The translations under genes and the position numbers were made by a program. Source: Pseudomonas bijieensis (GTDB lineage: Bacteria > Pseudomonadota > Gammaproteobacteria > Pseudomonadales > Pseudomonadaceae). Taken from it: 64,000 bases of DNA. The stretch covers positions 6,509,501-6,573,500 of the forward strand of contig NZ_CP048810.1 in assembly GCF_013347965.1 (NCBI RefSeq), read 5' to 3'. Positions 35,244-46,326 of this stretch are shown piece after piece. Every line of letters begins with the position of its first letter. The first letter of the stretch is position 1. A model generated the notes under the pieces. That model saw only the letters and a list, made by a program, of their open reading frames with translations. It was not told the DNA's origin and did no database searches.

Positions 35244-35874
35244 ATGAGCAACGTTCCCGCCTACAACCGTCTGAACAAAGACGACGCGGTCGTCCTGCTG
35301 GTCGATCACCAGACCGGCCTGATTTCCCTGGTCCAGGACTTCTCGCCGAACGAGTTCAAGAACAACGTATTGGCTTTGGCCGACCTGGCGAAGTTCTTCG
35401 AACTGCCGACCATCCTGACCACCAGCTTCGAAAAAAGGTCCCAACGGCCCGATCGTGCCGGAACTCAAGGAAATGTTTCCGGACGCGCCGTACATCCCGC
35501 GTCCAGGCCAGATCAATGCCTGGGACAACGAAGATTTCGTCAAGGCGATCAAGGCCACCGGCCGCAAGCAACTGATCATCGCCGGCGTGGTGACCGATGT
35601 CTGCGTGGCGTTCCCGACCCTATCGGCACTGGCCGAAGGTTTCGATGTATTCGTCGTCACCGACGCCTCGGGCACATTCAACGAAACCGTGCAACAGGCC
35701 GCCTGGGTGCGCATGACCGCTGCCGGCGCGCAGATGATGAACTGGTTCTCGGTGGCCTGTGAGCTGCACCGCGACTGGCGCAACGACATCGAAGGCCTGG
35801 GCAACCTGTTGTCCCAGCGCATTCCGAACTACCGTAACCTGATGAACAGCTACTCGGCGCTGACGGCCAAGTAA
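35244..35874 (+). pseudogene. Isochorismatase-family hydrolase (YcaC-like) with +1 frameshift
   Basis: Start 35244 (MSNVPAYNRLNKDDAVVLLVDHQTGL), with AAGGAG upstream. The catalytic Asp region VVLLVDHQTG and, after frame correction, the nucleophile region IAGVVTDVCVAFP are present. Six A at 35431-35436 break the frame after TTSFEK. With five A it continues GPNGPIVPELKEMF to YSALTAK, for 209 residues, the length of E. coli YcaC (208). The family hydrolyses small amides and esters. It is probably part of the preceding amidohydrolase cluster. The frameshift could be an assembly error. Confidence 0.88.
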
Positions 35875-35957
35875 GCATGGCGGTTACTGCTGGACGACGC
35901 CCGCCTTGTGCGGGCGTTTTTGTGCCAGCCATCAACGTTTCGGCAAACTGATCTGCC

Positions 35958-36055
35958 GTCATCGCGAGCAGGCTCGTTCCCACAATGTCATCGAGTGTTC
36001 TCGGGCTCCATGTTCACCACGAACCCCTTGTGGGAGCGAGCCTGCTCGCGATGAC
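35958..36055. repeat. REP/REPIN-type pair in inverse orientation
   Basis: GTCATCGCGAGCAGGCTCG at the left and CGAGCCTGCTCGCGATGAC at the right. The pair points the opposite way from the one at 35118, and one arm is slightly degenerate (GTTCCCAC). It lies between the YcaC-like gene and a LysR gene. Confidence 0.8.
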
Positions 36056-36135
36056 AGCAGCACATGCGACACCTTCCCAACCTGTCTCATCCCAACCACA
36101 ATGCCCAACAGTTCACCTTGACTGTCCACCCTGGA

Positions 36136-37020
36136 ATGACAATGAACCCCTTCGAAGAAATGCGCATCTTTGCCCAGGTCATGGAGTCGGGCAGTTTCAC
36201 CGCTGCGGCGGACAAGCTGGGGCTGTCGAAGCAGTTCGTCAGTCGCAAGCTCATGGAGCTGGAGCAGCGCCTGGGCGTGCGCCTGCTCAATCGCTCGACC
36301 CGCCGGCTCGACGTGACGCCCCTGGGCCAGCGCTACTACGAAGCGGCACTGCGCCTGCTCAATGAAGTCGAACAAGTGGAGCAGGGCATCAGCGGCCAAA
36401 CCAGCGAGCCTCGCGGCACCATCCGCCTCAGCGCGCCGCTGTCCTTCGCCATGGCGCACCTGGGCAGCTTGTTGCCGTTGTTTCTGCAACGCTATCCGGG
36501 CGTCAGCGTCGAGGTGGACCTGAGCGACCGCTCGGTGGACCTGTTGGGGGAGGGCTATGACCTGGCGCTGCGCATCGGTGTGCTTGAGGATTCGACGCTG
36601 ATTGCCCGGCGCATCGCGACCATCGAACGGGTGTATTGCGCCAGCCCGACCTACCTGGCACAACGAGGCACACCCGCGCGGCCCGAAGACCTGCGCAACC
36701 ACGAGTGTTTGCCCTATGGTCACAGCCGCCAGATGCAGTGGCGTTTCGTGGGCGCTGGCAAACTACTGACCTTGGAGGTCACAGGGCGCATGCGCGCCAA
36801 TAACGGTGATTTGCTCAGGGACGCGGCCATTGCCGGCATGGGCATCACCTATCTGCCGACGTTCATCCTGGGCGATGCCTTGAAGGATGGGCGACTCGTC
36901 CAGGTCTTGAAAGGCTTCGAGACCGAACCGTTGGCGCTGTCGGCGGTATATCCCCAGCACCGACAAAGTGCACGCCCGGTGCAGGCGTTGGTGGAATTCT
37001 TGCGTGAACAAATGCAGTAA
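36136..37020 (+). CDS. LysR-family transcriptional regulator
   Basis: About 294 residues. Start 36136 (MTMNPFEEMRIFAQVMESGSF) or the ATG six bases later is preferred to an ATG at 36064, because LysR proteins start just before the helix-turn-helix (FTAAADKLGLSKQFVSRKLMELEQRLGVRLLNRSTRRLDVT). The effector domain follows (GTIRLSAPLSFAMAHLGSLLPLFLQRYPGVSVEVDLSD), of the group often controlling redox or quinone-responsive genes. No adjacent divergent target is present, and the gene converges on the hemerythrin gene. Confidence 0.9.
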   Translation: MTMNPFEEMRIFAQVMESGSFTAAADKLGLSKQFVSRKLMELEQRLGVRLLNRSTRRLDVTPLGQRYYEAALRLLNEVEQVEQGISGQTSEPRGTIRLSAPLSFAMAHLGSLLPLFLQRYPGVSVEVDLSDRSVDLLGEGYDLALRIGVLEDSTLIARRIATIERVYCASPTYLAQRGTPARPEDLRNHECLPYGHSRQMQWRFVGAGKLLTLEVTGRMRANNGDLLRDAAIAGMGITYLPTFILGDALKDGRLVQVLKGFETEPLALSAVYPQHRQSARPVQALVEFLREQMQ

Positions 37021-37034
37021 AGCGCCGCGACGCA

Positions 37035-37058
37035 TTCAGCCGTCCCATGACGGCTGAA
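37035..37058. terminator. Hairpin between convergent LysR and hemerythrin genes
   Basis: The perfect 10-bp arms TTCAGCCGTC and GACGGCTGAA around a CCAT loop lie centrally between stops at 37020 and 37077. A U-tract is lacking on both strands, so termination efficiency is uncertain. Confidence 0.5.
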
Positions 37059-37076
37059 GCATCCACGGCGCTTCGA

Positions 37077-37553
37077 TCAGGCGGCGAGGTTGGCGCTACT
37101 CAGTTCTTTTTTGTACTGCGCTTTCATGGTTTCCATGTCTGCACCCAGGGCATCGAGTTTTGCCTTGCCCAGCAGTTTTTTCGCGAGGGGGAACATTTCT
37201 TTTTCTTCTTCCTCGATGTGGTGCTCAAGCAGTTCCTTGACCACTTTCACTCGACCGGCGAATTCCGGTTGGGTTGGATCGGTGGTTTTCAGGTCCGGTA
37301 GTACCAGTGAGTCGACGGTGCGGTGTTCTTCCTTGGCCTCGTAATACATTTCGGCCTCGTCCTTGCCCCCTGCCTGCTTGAAAGCCGGGTAAAGAATTTC
37401 TTCTTCCAGGCGTGTATGGATGGAAATTTCCATTTCCAGTTTCGCCAACAGGTCAGTGCGTTTTTTCACGGCACGGTCGGTCGACTCGCTCAGTTGAGTC
37501 AGGATGGCTTTGACGCGTTCGTGGTCGGCTTTCAACAGGTCGATGGCGTTCAT
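37077..37553 (-). CDS. Hemerythrin HHE-domain protein
   Basis: About 158 residues. ATG 37553 (MNAIDLLKADHERVKAILTQL) is chosen over an in-frame start 39 bases upstream, since it has GGAGC close by and begins at the family's usual point. Helices carry D-HERV, the H-x3-E pair IHTRLEEEILYPAF, EEHRTVDSLV and LEHHIEEEEKEMFPLAKKLL, the expected di-iron ligands of a four-helix bundle. Such cytosolic proteins are linked to oxygen, iron or NO stress handling in bacteria. It is monocistronic. Confidence 0.92.
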   Translation of the reverse strand: MNAIDLLKADHERVKAILTQLSESTDRAVKKRTDLLAKLEMEISIHTRLEEEILYPAFKQAGGKDEAEMYYEAKEEHRTVDSLVLPDLKTTDPTQPEFAGRVKVVKELLEHHIEEEEKEMFPLAKKLLGKAKLDALGADMETMKAQYKKELSSANLAA

Positions 37554-37746
37554 AGTAGCTCCAGGCAATTCACGGTTACGGGTTGGCTTCAAGCGCCAAC
37601 GCCGTGTAAGAGGTAAATTGCATCAGCCGTGCCAGTTGGGCCTTAATAAAAAGTTGTTTAAAAACAATTGGTTGAATTTGTCGCTGGTTTTATGTTCGTG
37701 CAAGCTGCAAGAGGCTGGGGAAAACGCCTTGCACTTTGCGCTATGG

Positions 37747-38862
37747 CTAAACGCTTGCAATCAGTTGCCGGACCCGTGTGGCAATCGCCAGGCAGGAGGT
37801 CAGCCCTGGCGATTCAATCCCGAACAGGTTGATCAATCCCGGAACCTGATGTTCGGCTGGGCTGCTGATGAGAAAGTCACGGGCAGGCTCGCCCGGGCCG
37901 GAGATTTTCGGACGCAGGCCGCTATAGCTCGGTTGCAGGCTCTGGTCCGGCAGGTCTGGCCAGTAATTGCGGATCGCCGGGTAGAAGGCTTCGGCCCGGG
38001 CCGGGTCGACTCGGTAGTCTTCGCGCTCGACCCATTCGACATCGGGGCCGAAACGCGCCTGGCCCGCGAGGTCCAGGGTCATATGGATGCCCAGGCCGGC
38101 GGCTTCCGGCGCGGGGTAGACCAGGTGCCGGAACGGCGCCCGTCCGGCCAGGCTGAAGTAGTTGCCCTTGCAGAGGTGGTCGTCGGGCACCGTTTGCGGC
38201 GCCAGGCCGTCGATGCGGCGGGCGAGGGCGGGTGCCTGTAGGCCGGCGGCATTGATCAGTCGGCGGCAGGACAGGCTCATCTGCGCCGTGCCGCCCAATT
38301 CCAGCAGAAAGCCATCGGCACTGATCCGTGCGCTCGACAGAGGCGTATGAAACGCGAGAGTCGCCCCGGCCGCTTCGGCGTCACCCTGCAAGGCCAACAT
38401 CAAGGCGTGGGAATCGACGATACCGGTGGAGGGCGAATACAGCGCGGCGACGCACGCCAGGGCGGGCTCCAGTTCCAGCGCCTGTTGCCGATCGAGCAAG
38501 CGCAGGTCGTCCACGCCATTGGCCAGGCCTCGTTCGAACAGGGCGTTGAGCCCGGCCTTCTGCGTCTCGTCCTTGGCAACGATCAACTTGCCGAGGCGGC
38601 GGGTCTCGACACCGTGGTGCTCACAATAGTCATACAACCTGTGCCGACCTTCGACGCACAACTGCGCCTTGAGGCTACCCGTTGGGTAATAGATGCCGGC
38701 ATGAATGACTTCGGAGTTGCGCGAACTGATGCCCATGCCGATGGCTTCACCCGCCTCGATCAGCAGCACCTCGTGACCAGCCCGGGCCATCTCCCGAGCC
38801 ACGGCAAGCCCGACAACGCCAGCACCCACGACCACGCATTCAAAATCGACTTTCAACCGCAT
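37747..38862 (-). CDS. FAD-dependent oxidoreductase, L-2-hydroxyglutarate oxidase-like
   Basis: 371 residues. ATG 38862 ([15 protein letters not shown]) is directly preceded by AAGGAGAG, so a longer in-frame extension is rejected. The FAD motif [26 protein letters not shown] starts at residue 13, and the substrate-domain block [35 protein letters not shown] is typical of the LhgO/L2HGDH family. The reaction would oxidise L-2-hydroxyglutarate or a similar 2-hydroxyacid to the keto acid, feeding electrons to the quinone pool. It lies just after the nuo terminator and is not part of that operon. Confidence 0.88.
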   Translation of the reverse strand: MRLKVDFECVVVGAGVVGLAVAREMARAGHEVLLIEAGEAIGMGISSRNSEVIHAGIYYPTGSLKAQLCVEGRHRLYDYCEHHGVETRRLGKLIVAKDETQKAGLNALFERGLANGVDDLRLLDRQQALELEPALACVAALYSPSTGIVDSHALMLALQGDAEAAGATLAFHTPLSSARISADGFLLELGGTAQMSLSCRRLINAAGLQAPALARRIDGLAPQTVPDDHLCKGNYFSLAGRAPFRHLVYPAPEAAGLGIHMTLDLAGQARFGPDVEWVEREDYRVDPARAEAFYPAIRNYWPDLPDQSLQPSYSGLRPKISGPGEPARDFLISSPAEHQVPGLINLFGIESPGLTSCLAIATRVRQLIASV

Positions 38863-38990
38863 CTCTCCTTCAACACGTGCCAGTTGGCTGGTCTCAAGGA
38901 TAGCCCTGCTGGAGCATTTGGACGTCATGTCGCCTGGATGGATTCCACGTTGCTCGGTGCGCAGGGCTTTGGTTTTCATCAGCCAAAAAA

Positions 38991-39016
38991 AAGCCCGTAT
39001 CTCGCGATACGGGCTT
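38991..39016 (-). terminator. Terminator of the nuo operon
   Basis: The stem AAGCCCGTAT/ATACGGGCTT with loop CTCGCG lies 26 bases beyond the nuoN stop. On the minus strand it is followed by a T-rich run (complement of the A8 at 38985-38992). On the plus strand it is followed by five T, so it may work in both directions. Confidence 0.9.
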
Positions 39017-39042
39017 TTTCGATTGGCTACAGCATCCAGGCA

Positions 39043-40506
39043 TCAGCCCGTCAGGCCTGCCTGCTGGACCAGGGTCAGCAACGGCTGCGGGTACACACCG
39101 AGGAAGAACGCCAACACGGCGATGGCCAGCAGCATCACGCCGCCTGCCTTTTGCTCCCAGTGCAACTCGGCATCGTGGCGACGCAGGTTCGGTTCCATCA
39201 GGTACAGGGTGACCATGACGCGCAGGTAGTAGAACACGCCGATGGCACTGCCCAGCACCAGGGAGCCGACCAGCCACCATTGGTGAGCCTCGACGCCGGT
39301 GGCGATGATGTAGAACTTACCGATGAAACCGGCGGTCAGCGGGATACCGGCCAGGGACAGCATCATCACGGTCAGCACGGCGGTCAGGTACGGACGGCGC
39401 CAGAACAGGCCGCGATATTCGTACAGGGCATCAGCGTCGCGGCCGTTGTACGGCGAGGACATCAGGGTGATCACGCCGAAGGCGCCGAGGCTGGTGATCA
39501 CGTAGGTGACCAGGTACACGCCGATGGCTTCCACGGCCAGGCCCTTGCTGGCGATCAGAGCGATCAGCAGGTAACCGAAGTGAGCGATGGACGAGTAACC
39601 CAGCAGACGCTTGAGGTTGCTTTGGGTCAGTGCCAGCAGGTTACCGAACAGGATCGACGCGATGGCGATGATGGTCAGTACGTTGCTCAGCACACCGCTG
39701 CTGGCCACTGGCGAGATCTGGAACAGCCGCACCATCACCGCGAACACTGCCACTTTCGACGCGGTGGCCAGGAACGCCGCCACCGGCGCCGGGGCGCCTT
39801 CGTAGACGTCCGGGGTCCAGAGGTGGAACGGTACCAGCGACAGCTTGAACGCCAGGCCGATCAGCATCATGCCCAGGCCCAGTTGTGCGATCGGGCTAGG
39901 CAGGCCGGTGGCCGCCAGGGCCTGGCCGATGCCGACGAAGCTCAGGGTGCCGGCTTCGGCGTAGAGCAGGGCCATGCCGAACAACAGGAACGCGGAACCG
40001 GCCGCCGACAGCACCATGTACTTGATGCCGGCTTCCAGGGAGCGCTTGTTGAAGAAGGCGTAGGCCACCAGGCCGTAGACCGGTACCGACAGCAGTTCCA
40101 GGCCGATGAACAGGCTGGCCAGGTGCTGGGCGCTGACCAGCACCAGGCCACCGGCGGCGGCCATCAGGATCAGCAGGTACAGTTCTTCGCGGTTGCCCGG
40201 GTAACCCGAACCGCCATCGCCGAGGTAGGCGTGGGCGAGGGTGACGCAGGCCAGGGTGGCGACCAGGATCAACGCCATGTAGAGGCAGGCGAAGCTGTCG
40301 ATCTGCATCAACGGCGTGACCGCCAGGGGCGCGACTTTCAGGGCCGGCAGAATCGACAGCAGGGCCAGGTTCAGCCCCGCCACCGACAGCAGGAAGGTCT
40401 GTGAGTGATTGCGGCGCCAGGCGATTGCCAGCATCACCACGATGATCGTGGCGCTGGTGATCAACAGCGGCGCAAGCGCGATAAAGTGTTGAATCGTGAA
40501 TTCCAT
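39043..40506 (-). CDS. nuoN: NADH-quinone oxidoreductase subunit N
   Basis: About 487 residues, start 40506 ([16 protein letters not shown]). It is an antiporter-like proton-channel subunit in the membrane arm of complex I, with about 14 helices. The Glu/Lys channel region includes [18 protein letters not shown] and [17 protein letters not shown] segments ([20 protein letters not shown]). It is the last gene of the operon, 7 bp after nuoM, and is closed by a strong hairpin. Confidence 0.96.
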   Translation of the reverse strand: MEFTIQHFIALAPLLITSATIIVVMLAIAWRRNHSQTFLLSVAGLNLALLSILPALKVAPLAVTPLMQIDSFACLYMALILVATLACVTLAHAYLGDGGSGYPGNREELYLLILMAAAGGLVLVSAQHLASLFIGLELLSVPVYGLVAYAFFNKRSLEAGIKYMVLSAAGSAFLLFGMALLYAEAGTLSFVGIGQALAATGLPSPIAQLGLGMMLIGLAFKLSLVPFHLWTPDVYEGAPAPVAAFLATASKVAVFAVMVRLFQISPVASSGVLSNVLTIIAIASILFGNLLALTQSNLKRLLGYSSIAHFGYLLIALIASKGLAVEAIGVYLVTYVITSLGAFGVITLMSSPYNGRDADALYEYRGLFWRRPYLTAVLTVMMLSLAGIPLTAGFIGKFYIIATGVEAHQWWLVGSLVLGSAIGVFYYLRVMVTLYLMEPNLRRHDAELHWEQKAGGVMLLAIAVLAFFLGVYPQPLLTLVQQAGLTG

Positions 40507-40513
40507 AGCGCTC

Positions 40514-42046
40514 TTACCGGGCCGAAGCGAGTTGAGAGAAGGCGGTGCCGAGCCACTGCTGCACGCCATGCATGGTGGCGGCAGAGGTGTCGAGGAACGG
40601 CTGCGGGGAAACGCCGAGGTAAACCAGCAGCACCGCAAGGCCGAGCACCATGATCAGTTCGCGACCGTCCATGCCGCGCAGCACTTCGTCCGACTTGGAC
40701 GGGCCGAAGTAGGCGCGGTGGATCATGATCAGCGAGTAGACCGAACCGAACACCAGGCCGGACGTCGCGATGGCGGTGATCCATGGCGCACTGGCGAAGG
40801 TGCCGATCAGGATCAGGAACTCGCCGACGAAGTTGCCGGTGCCCGGCAGCCCCAGGGACGCGGCCGCGAAGAACAGGCTGATGGCCGGCAGGTAGGCGAT
40901 ACGCGACCAGATGCCGCCCATCTCACGCATGTCCCGGGTGTGCAGACGCTCGTACAACTGACCGCTGAGGATAAACAGTGCGGCGGCCGACAGGCCGTGA
41001 GCCAACATCTGGATCACCGCGCCTTGCAGGGCCAACTGGCTGCCGGAGTAGATCCCGATCAGTACGAAGCCCATGTGCGAAACGCTGGAGAAGGCGATCA
41101 GGCGCTTGATGTCGGTCTGGGCGAAGGCCAGGAATGCACCGTAGAAAATCCCGATCAGGCCCAGGGTCATGGCAATCGGTGCGAACTCCGCCGAGGCGTT
41201 GGGGAACAACGGCAGGGCAAAGCGCAGCAGGCCATAGGCCGCGGTCTTGAGCAAGATACCCGCCAGGTCCACGGAACCTGCGGTCGGTGCCTGGGCGTGG
41301 GCGTCCGGCAGCCAGGAGTGGAACGGCACCACCGGCAGCTTCACCGCGAAGGCGATGAAGAAGCCCAGCATCAGCACGTACTCGGTGGTCTTGGACATCT
41401 GCACTTTCAACAGGTCGGCGTAGTTGAAGGTAATCACGCCAGTGTTGTTGAAGTTGACCAGCACCAGGCCAAGGATCGCCACCAACATGATCAGGCCGGA
41501 CGCCTGGGTGAAGATGAAGAACTTGGTCGCCGCGTAGATCCGGGTTTTCTTGCCGTCCGAAGAACTGTGACCCCAGAGCGCGATGAGGAAGTACATCGGC
41601 ACCAGCATCATTTCCCAGAAGAAGAAAAACATGAACAGGTCCAGCGCCAGGAACACGCCGACGACACCGCCCAGGATCCACATCAGGTTCAGGTGGAAGA
41701 AACCGACGTGGCGCTGGATCTCTTTCCAGGAGCAGAGGACCGAGAGGATACCCAGCAGGCCGGTCAGCAGGATCATCAGCAGCGACAGGCCGTCGAGGGC
41801 CAGGTGCACGCTGATGCCGAAGCGCGCGATCCAGGCGTGCTTGAATTCAAGCGCCCAGGTCGGATCGGCGCCAGGGGCCGGAGCGAATGAATAGTCGCCG
41901 GTCGCCCACAGCCAGAGGCCGAGCGCGAGTTCCAGGGACATGGTCAGCAGCGCAATCCAGCGCGGGAGCGTGGAGCTGGAGCGCTCCGCGATCCAGCACA
42001 GCAGGCCGCCGATGAAGGGGATCAGGATTAGCCAGGGCAGAATCAT
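40514..42046 (-). CDS. nuoM: NADH-quinone oxidoreductase subunit M
   Basis: 510 residues, about 14 membrane helices. It is an antiporter-like subunit pumping protons in complex I. Characteristic segments are [49 protein letters not shown] and [19 protein letters not shown], which carry the conserved Glu and Lys of the half-channels. It sits 39 bp after nuoL and 7 bp before nuoN. Confidence 0.97.
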   Translation of the reverse strand: MILPWLILIPFIGGLLCWIAERSSSTLPRWIALLTMSLELALGLWLWATGDYSFAPAPGADPTWALEFKHAWIARFGISVHLALDGLSLLMILLTGLLGILSVLCSWKEIQRHVGFFHLNLMWILGGVVGVFLALDLFMFFFFWEMMLVPMYFLIALWGHSSSDGKKTRIYAATKFFIFTQASGLIMLVAILGLVLVNFNNTGVITFNYADLLKVQMSKTTEYVLMLGFFIAFAVKLPVVPFHSWLPDAHAQAPTAGSVDLAGILLKTAAYGLLRFALPLFPNASAEFAPIAMTLGLIGIFYGAFLAFAQTDIKRLIAFSSVSHMGFVLIGIYSGSQLALQGAVIQMLAHGLSAAALFILSGQLYERLHTRDMREMGGIWSRIAYLPAISLFFAAASLGLPGTGNFVGEFLILIGTFASAPWITAIATSGLVFGSVYSLIMIHRAYFGPSKSDEVLRGMDGRELIMVLGLAVLLVYLGVSPQPFLDTSAATMHGVQQWLGTAFSQLASAR

Positions 42047-42085
42047 GACGGGCTCGTTTCCTTTCGCAAGTTCGCAAGGTTCATA

Positions 42086-43939
42086 TCAGACCGCTACCAG
42101 CACGATGGCGCCGATAACCAGCACGGCGCCAGCCGCCATGGAAGCCGCATACCAACGCAGTTGACCGGTCTCGGTACGGCTCAGGGCAGTGTGGCCGCCC
42201 TTGGCCATGCGCGGGATCAGGCCAATGGTCTGGTCGAGCGGGTCTTTGCGCAGAATGTGGCTGATCGCAAGGTATGGCTTGACGAACAGTTTGTCGTAGA
42301 TCCAGTCGAAGCCCCAGGCGGCGAACCACCAGGCCGAAAGGAAACGCCCGATGCCGCTGTTGGCGATGGCCGTGACGAAACGACGCTTGCCCAGGAACAG
42401 CAGGGCGGCCAGCAGGATACCCGCCAGGGCGATGGCGCCCGAGGCGATTTCCAGGCTGTGCTTGGCTTCGCCGCCGGCATGGCCGACGCTTTGCGGCAGC
42501 ACATCGGCCAGCGGTGGGGTGATCATGGCGCCGACGAAGGTCGACAGCACGATCAGCACCGACAGTGGCAGCCAGTGGGCAATGCCGTGGCCGGCGTGGG
42601 CTTCGGTCTTGGCCTCACCGTGGAACGCGATGAAGATCAGGCGGAAGGTGTACAGCGAGGTCATGAACGCACCCACCAGGCCGGCATAGAGCAGGCCTTG
42701 GTTACCGCTGGCGAACGCTTCCCAGAGGATCTCGTCCTTGGAATAGAAACCGGCGGTGACCAGTGGCAGGGCCGCCAGGGCCGCGCCGCCGACGATGAAG
42801 CTGGCGTAGGCCAGCGGCAGTTTCTTCCACAGGCCGCCCATCTTGAAGATGTTCTGCTCGTGGTGGCAGGCAACGATCACCGCACCGGAGGCAAGGAACA
42901 GCAGGGCCTTGAAGAAGGCGTGGGTCATCAGGTGGAAGATCGCGCCTTCCCAGGCACCGACGCCCAGGGCCAGGAACATGTAGCCGATCTGGCTCATGGT
43001 CGAGTAGGCGAGGATGCGCTTGATGTCGGTCTGTACCAGCGCGGCAAAACCGGCCAATACCAGGGTCACGCCGCCGACGATGCCGACCAGGTGCAGGATG
43101 TCCGGCGCCAGGGCGAACAGGCCGTGGGTACGGGCAATCAGGTAGACACCGGCGGTGACCATGGTCGCGGCGTGGATCAGTGCCGAAACCGGGGTAGGGC
43201 CGGCCATCGCGTCCGCCAACCAGGTTTGCAGCGGCAGTTGCGCGGATTTACCGACGGCGCCACCCAGCAGCATCAGGGTCGCCAGGACGATCCAGAAGTC
43301 ACCGACCTTGAAGTGTTCCGGCGCCTTGACCAGCAGTTCCTGGATGTTCAGCGTGCCCAGTTGCTGGAACAGGATGAACAGGCCGATGGCCATGAACACG
43401 TCGCCGATCCGGGTCACGATGAACGCTTTGAGTGCGGCATTACCGTTGTTGCGGTTGCTGTAGTAGAAACCGATCAACAGGTACGAGCACAGGCCCACGC
43501 CTTCCCAGCCGAAGTACAGGAACAGCAGGTTATCGCCGAGCACCAGGAACAGCATGCTGGCGATGAACAGGTTGGTGTAGGCGAAGAAGCGCGAATAACC
43601 GGCTTCACCGCGCATGTACCAGGAGGCGAACAGGTGGATCAGGAAACCCACGCCGACCACCACGCCGAGCATGGTGAGGGACAGGCCGTCCAGATAGAGG
43701 GCGAAGTTCGGCGTGAAGCCTTCCACCGCCATCCAGCGCCACAGCACCTGCACGAACACACCGCCTTCGGGCGGGGCGACGTTGAATTGCCAGATCACGT
43801 AGGCCGTGACGATGGCAGACAGGCCGATGGAACCCACGCCAACCAGCGCCGAAAGGTTTTCCGACCAGCGTCCACGAGAGAACGACAGCAGCAGGAAACC
43901 GATGAGGGGGAATACGAAAGTCAGAAAGAGTAGGTTCAT
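42086..43939 (-). CDS. nuoL: NADH-quinone oxidoreductase subunit L
   Basis: 617 residues, the largest antiporter-like subunit of complex I, with the long amphipathic lateral helix near the C-terminus. Signature segments are [60 protein letters not shown] and [17 protein letters not shown]. It overlaps nuoK by 4 bp (ATGA). Its length is normal for gammaproteobacteria. Confidence 0.97.
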
Positions 43940-44244
43940 CCGCGCATCTCGCTGGCAGCGTCGATATCGAGAGTGTGGAAGCGGCGATACAGCTGCAACA
44001 GGATCGCCAGGCCGATACTGGCCTCGGCGGCTGCCAGGCTGATCACCAGGATGAACATGATCTGTCCATCCGGCTGCGCCCAGCGAGCGCCCGCGACGAT
44101 GAAGGCCAGGGCGGAGGCATTCATCATGACCTCCAGGCTCATCAGCACGAACAGAATGTTGCGGCGGACCATCAGGCCGACCAGACCGAGGCAGAACAGG
44201 ATGCCGGCAACCGCCAGACCATGCTCGAGAGGGATAGCAGGCAT
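43936..44244 (-). CDS. nuoK: NADH-quinone oxidoreductase subunit K
   Basis: 102 residues, start 44244 ([17 protein letters not shown]). Three membrane helices, with the conserved Glu residues in [17 protein letters not shown] and [15 protein letters not shown], which belong to the central proton path. It lies between nuoJ (4 bp upstream) and nuoL (overlapping). Confidence 0.96.
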
Positions 44245-44248
44245 GTGA

Positions 44249-44749
44249 TTACTCCTTCGCCTCGTTACGGCCCAAATGGAACGCCGTGACGGCTGCGGCA
44301 AGCAGCAGCATCGAGGCGAGTTCGACCACCAGCAGGTACGGACCGAACAGGCTGATGCCCACGGCCTTGGCGCCTACGGTGGTGTGGCCGATGGCCTGGC
44401 CGCTCTGGTGAGCGAACAGCACATACAGCAGTTCACCCAGCAGCAGGGCGGACAGGATCACCGGTCCAGCCCAGATGCCGGGCTTGAGCCAGGAGCGTTC
44501 CTGCTGGACCGCGGCCGGGCCGAGGTTGAGCATCATCACCACGAACACGAACAGCACCATGATGGCGCCGGCGTAGGCGATCACTTCCAGGGCACCGGCG
44601 AACGGCGCGCCGAGGGCGAAGAAGGTCATGGCCACGGCGATCAGCGAAATGATCAGGTAGAGCAGGGCGTGCACGGGGTTGGTGTTGGTGACCACGCGAA
44701 GCGTGGACACCACTGCAATACCCGATGCGAAATAGAAAGCGAATTCCAT
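44249..44749 (-). CDS. nuoJ: NADH-quinone oxidoreductase subunit J
   Basis: 166 residues, five hydrophobic helices. It is a membrane-arm subunit of complex [55 protein letters not shown] sequence is evident ([37 protein letters not shown]), including the helix-3 pi-bulge region. It starts 9 bp after nuoI. Confidence 0.96.
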
Positions 44750-44758
44750 CTTTCTTCC

Positions 44759-45307
44759 TTAAGGCAGCAAGCTCTTCACGTTGATCGGTTCGGCTTCGTT
44801 CTGCGCGGCGCCTTTTGGCTTACCGGCAATGGCCATACCTGCAACACGATAGAAGTTGTAATCAGGGTTTTTACCGGGACCGGAAATCAGCAGATCTTCT
44901 TTCTCGTACACCAGGTCCTGACGTTTGAACTCGGCCATCTCGAAATCCGGCGTGAGCTGGATCGCGGTGGTCGGGCAGGCTTCCTCGCAGAGGCCGCAGA
45001 AAATGCAGCGCGAGAAGTTGATGCGGAAGAAGTCCGGGTACCAGCGACCGTCTTCGGTTTCAGCTTTCTGCAGCGAGATGCAACCCACCGGGCATGCCAC
45101 GGCGCACAGGTTGCAGGCCACGCAGCGTTCTTCGCCGTCGGGGTCGCGGGTCAGGACGATACGGCCACGGTAACGCGGCGCCAGGTAGACCGGCTCCTCC
45201 GGGTATTGCAGGGTGTCGCGCTTGCGAAAGCCATGGCCGAAGATCATGACCAGGCTTCGCAGTTGGGTACCGGTACCCTTAACGATGTCGCCAATATATT
45301 TGAACAT
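44759..45307 (-). CDS. nuoI: NADH-quinone oxidoreductase subunit I
   Basis: 182 residues, peripheral-arm iron-sulfur protein. Two ferredoxin-like motifs, [16 protein letters not shown] and [16 protein letters not shown], hold clusters N6a and N6b that pass electrons toward N2 and quinone. It starts 11 bp after nuoH, in standard order. Confidence 0.97.
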   Translation of the reverse strand: MFKYIGDIVKGTGTQLRSLVMIFGHGFRKRDTLQYPEEPVYLAPRYRGRIVLTRDPDGEERCVACNLCAVACPVGCISLQKAETEDGRWYPDFFRINFSRCIFCGLCEEACPTTAIQLTPDFEMAEFKRQDLVYEKEDLLISGPGKNPDYNFYRVAGMAIAGKPKGAAQNEAEPINVKSLLP

Positions 45308-45318
45308 GGGTCAAATCC

Positions 45319-46326
45319 TCACTGAACCGCGGCCGCAGGCGCGTTCATCAAAACGATCGCAGCGGTCACCAGCATGTTGATCAGGGTCAGCGGCAGGCAG
45401 AATTTCCAGCTGAAGTCCATCACCTGGTCGTAGCGTGGGCGCGGGATCGAGGCGCGCAGCAGGACGAACAGCATGATGAAGAACGCGGTCTTCAGGGCGA
45501 ACCAGACGAAGGACAGTTGCGGCAGGATGCCGAACGGACCGTGCCAGCCACCGAAGAACAACGTCACCAGCAATGCCGAGATCAGGATGATGCCGATGTA
45601 CTCACCGACGAAGAACATGCCCCATTTCATGCCGGCATATTCAATGTGGTAACCGTCGGCCAGTTCCTGTTCCGCTTCCGGCTGGTCGAAGGGGTGACGG
45701 TGAGTCACGGCCACGCCAGCGATGAAGAAGGTGCAGAAACCGAAGAACTGCGGAATGATGAACCACAGGTTCTGGGCCTGGTACTCGACGATGTCGCGCA
45801 TGTTGAACGAACCGGCCTGGATCACGATGCCCATGAGCGCCAGGCCCATGAACACTTCGTAGGACACGGTCTGGGCCGAGGCCCGCAGGCTGCCCAGCAG
45901 GGCGAACTTGTTGTTGCTCGACCAGCCGGCGAACAGCACCGCATACACCGACAGGCCGGCCATGGCGAAGAAGAACAGCAGGCCGATGTTCAGGTCCGCC
46001 ACGCCCCAGGTCGGGGTGATCGGGATGATCGCGAAGGCGATCAGCAAGGCGCTCATGGCCACGACCGGTGCCAGGGTGAAGATCACCTTGTCGGCAAACG
46101 GCGGCGTCCAGTCTTCCTTGAAGAACATCTTGATCATGTCGGCGGCGATCTGGAACATGCCGAACGGGCCGACGCGGTTCGGACCGTAGCGGTCCTGCCA
46201 CCAGCCCAGCAGGCGACGTTCGACGAAGCTCAGCAACGCGCCGCAGACCACCACGGCCAGCAGGATCACGATGGCCTTGAGGACCGTCAGGATCACAGCG
46301 ATCACTTCAGGGGTGAACCAGCTCAT
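45319..46326 (-). CDS. nuoH: NADH-quinone oxidoreductase subunit H
   Basis: 335 residues, about eight membrane helices. It forms much of the quinone-binding chamber. Conserved elements are [54 protein letters not shown] and [19 protein letters not shown] (acidic loop of the E-channel). It overlaps nuoG by 4 bp. Confidence 0.97.
   Translation of the reverse strand: MSWFTPEVIAVILTVLKAIVILLAVVVCGALLSFVERRLLGWWQDRYGPNRVGPFGMFQIAADMIKMFFKEDWTPPFADKVIFTLAPVVAMSALLIAFAIIPITPTWGVADLNIGLLFFFAMAGLSVYAVLFAGWSSNNKFALLGSLRASAQTVSYEVFMGLALMGIVIQAGSFNMRDIVEYQAQNLWFIIPQFFGFCTFFIAGVAVTHRHPFDQPEAEQELADGYHIEYAGMKWGMFFVGEYIGIILISALLVTLFFGGWHGPFGILPQLSFVWFALKTAFFIMLFVLLRASIPRPRYDQVMDFSWKFCLPLTLINMLVTAAIVLMNAPAAAVQ

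Noticed and set aside
23371..36055. Repeated GTGGGAGCGAGC sequences considered as a possible CRISPR array
   Set aside because: Copies are kilobases apart, palindromic and paired in opposite orientation, with no regular spacers and no cas genes. They are REP elements.
38347..40404. Very long open frame antisense to nuoN and the L-2-hydroxyglutarate-oxidase-like gene
   Set aside because: It has no family features, is rich in Gln/His/Gly as expected for a mirror of GC-rich membrane-protein genes, and the opposite strand encodes conserved proteins with good ribosome sites.
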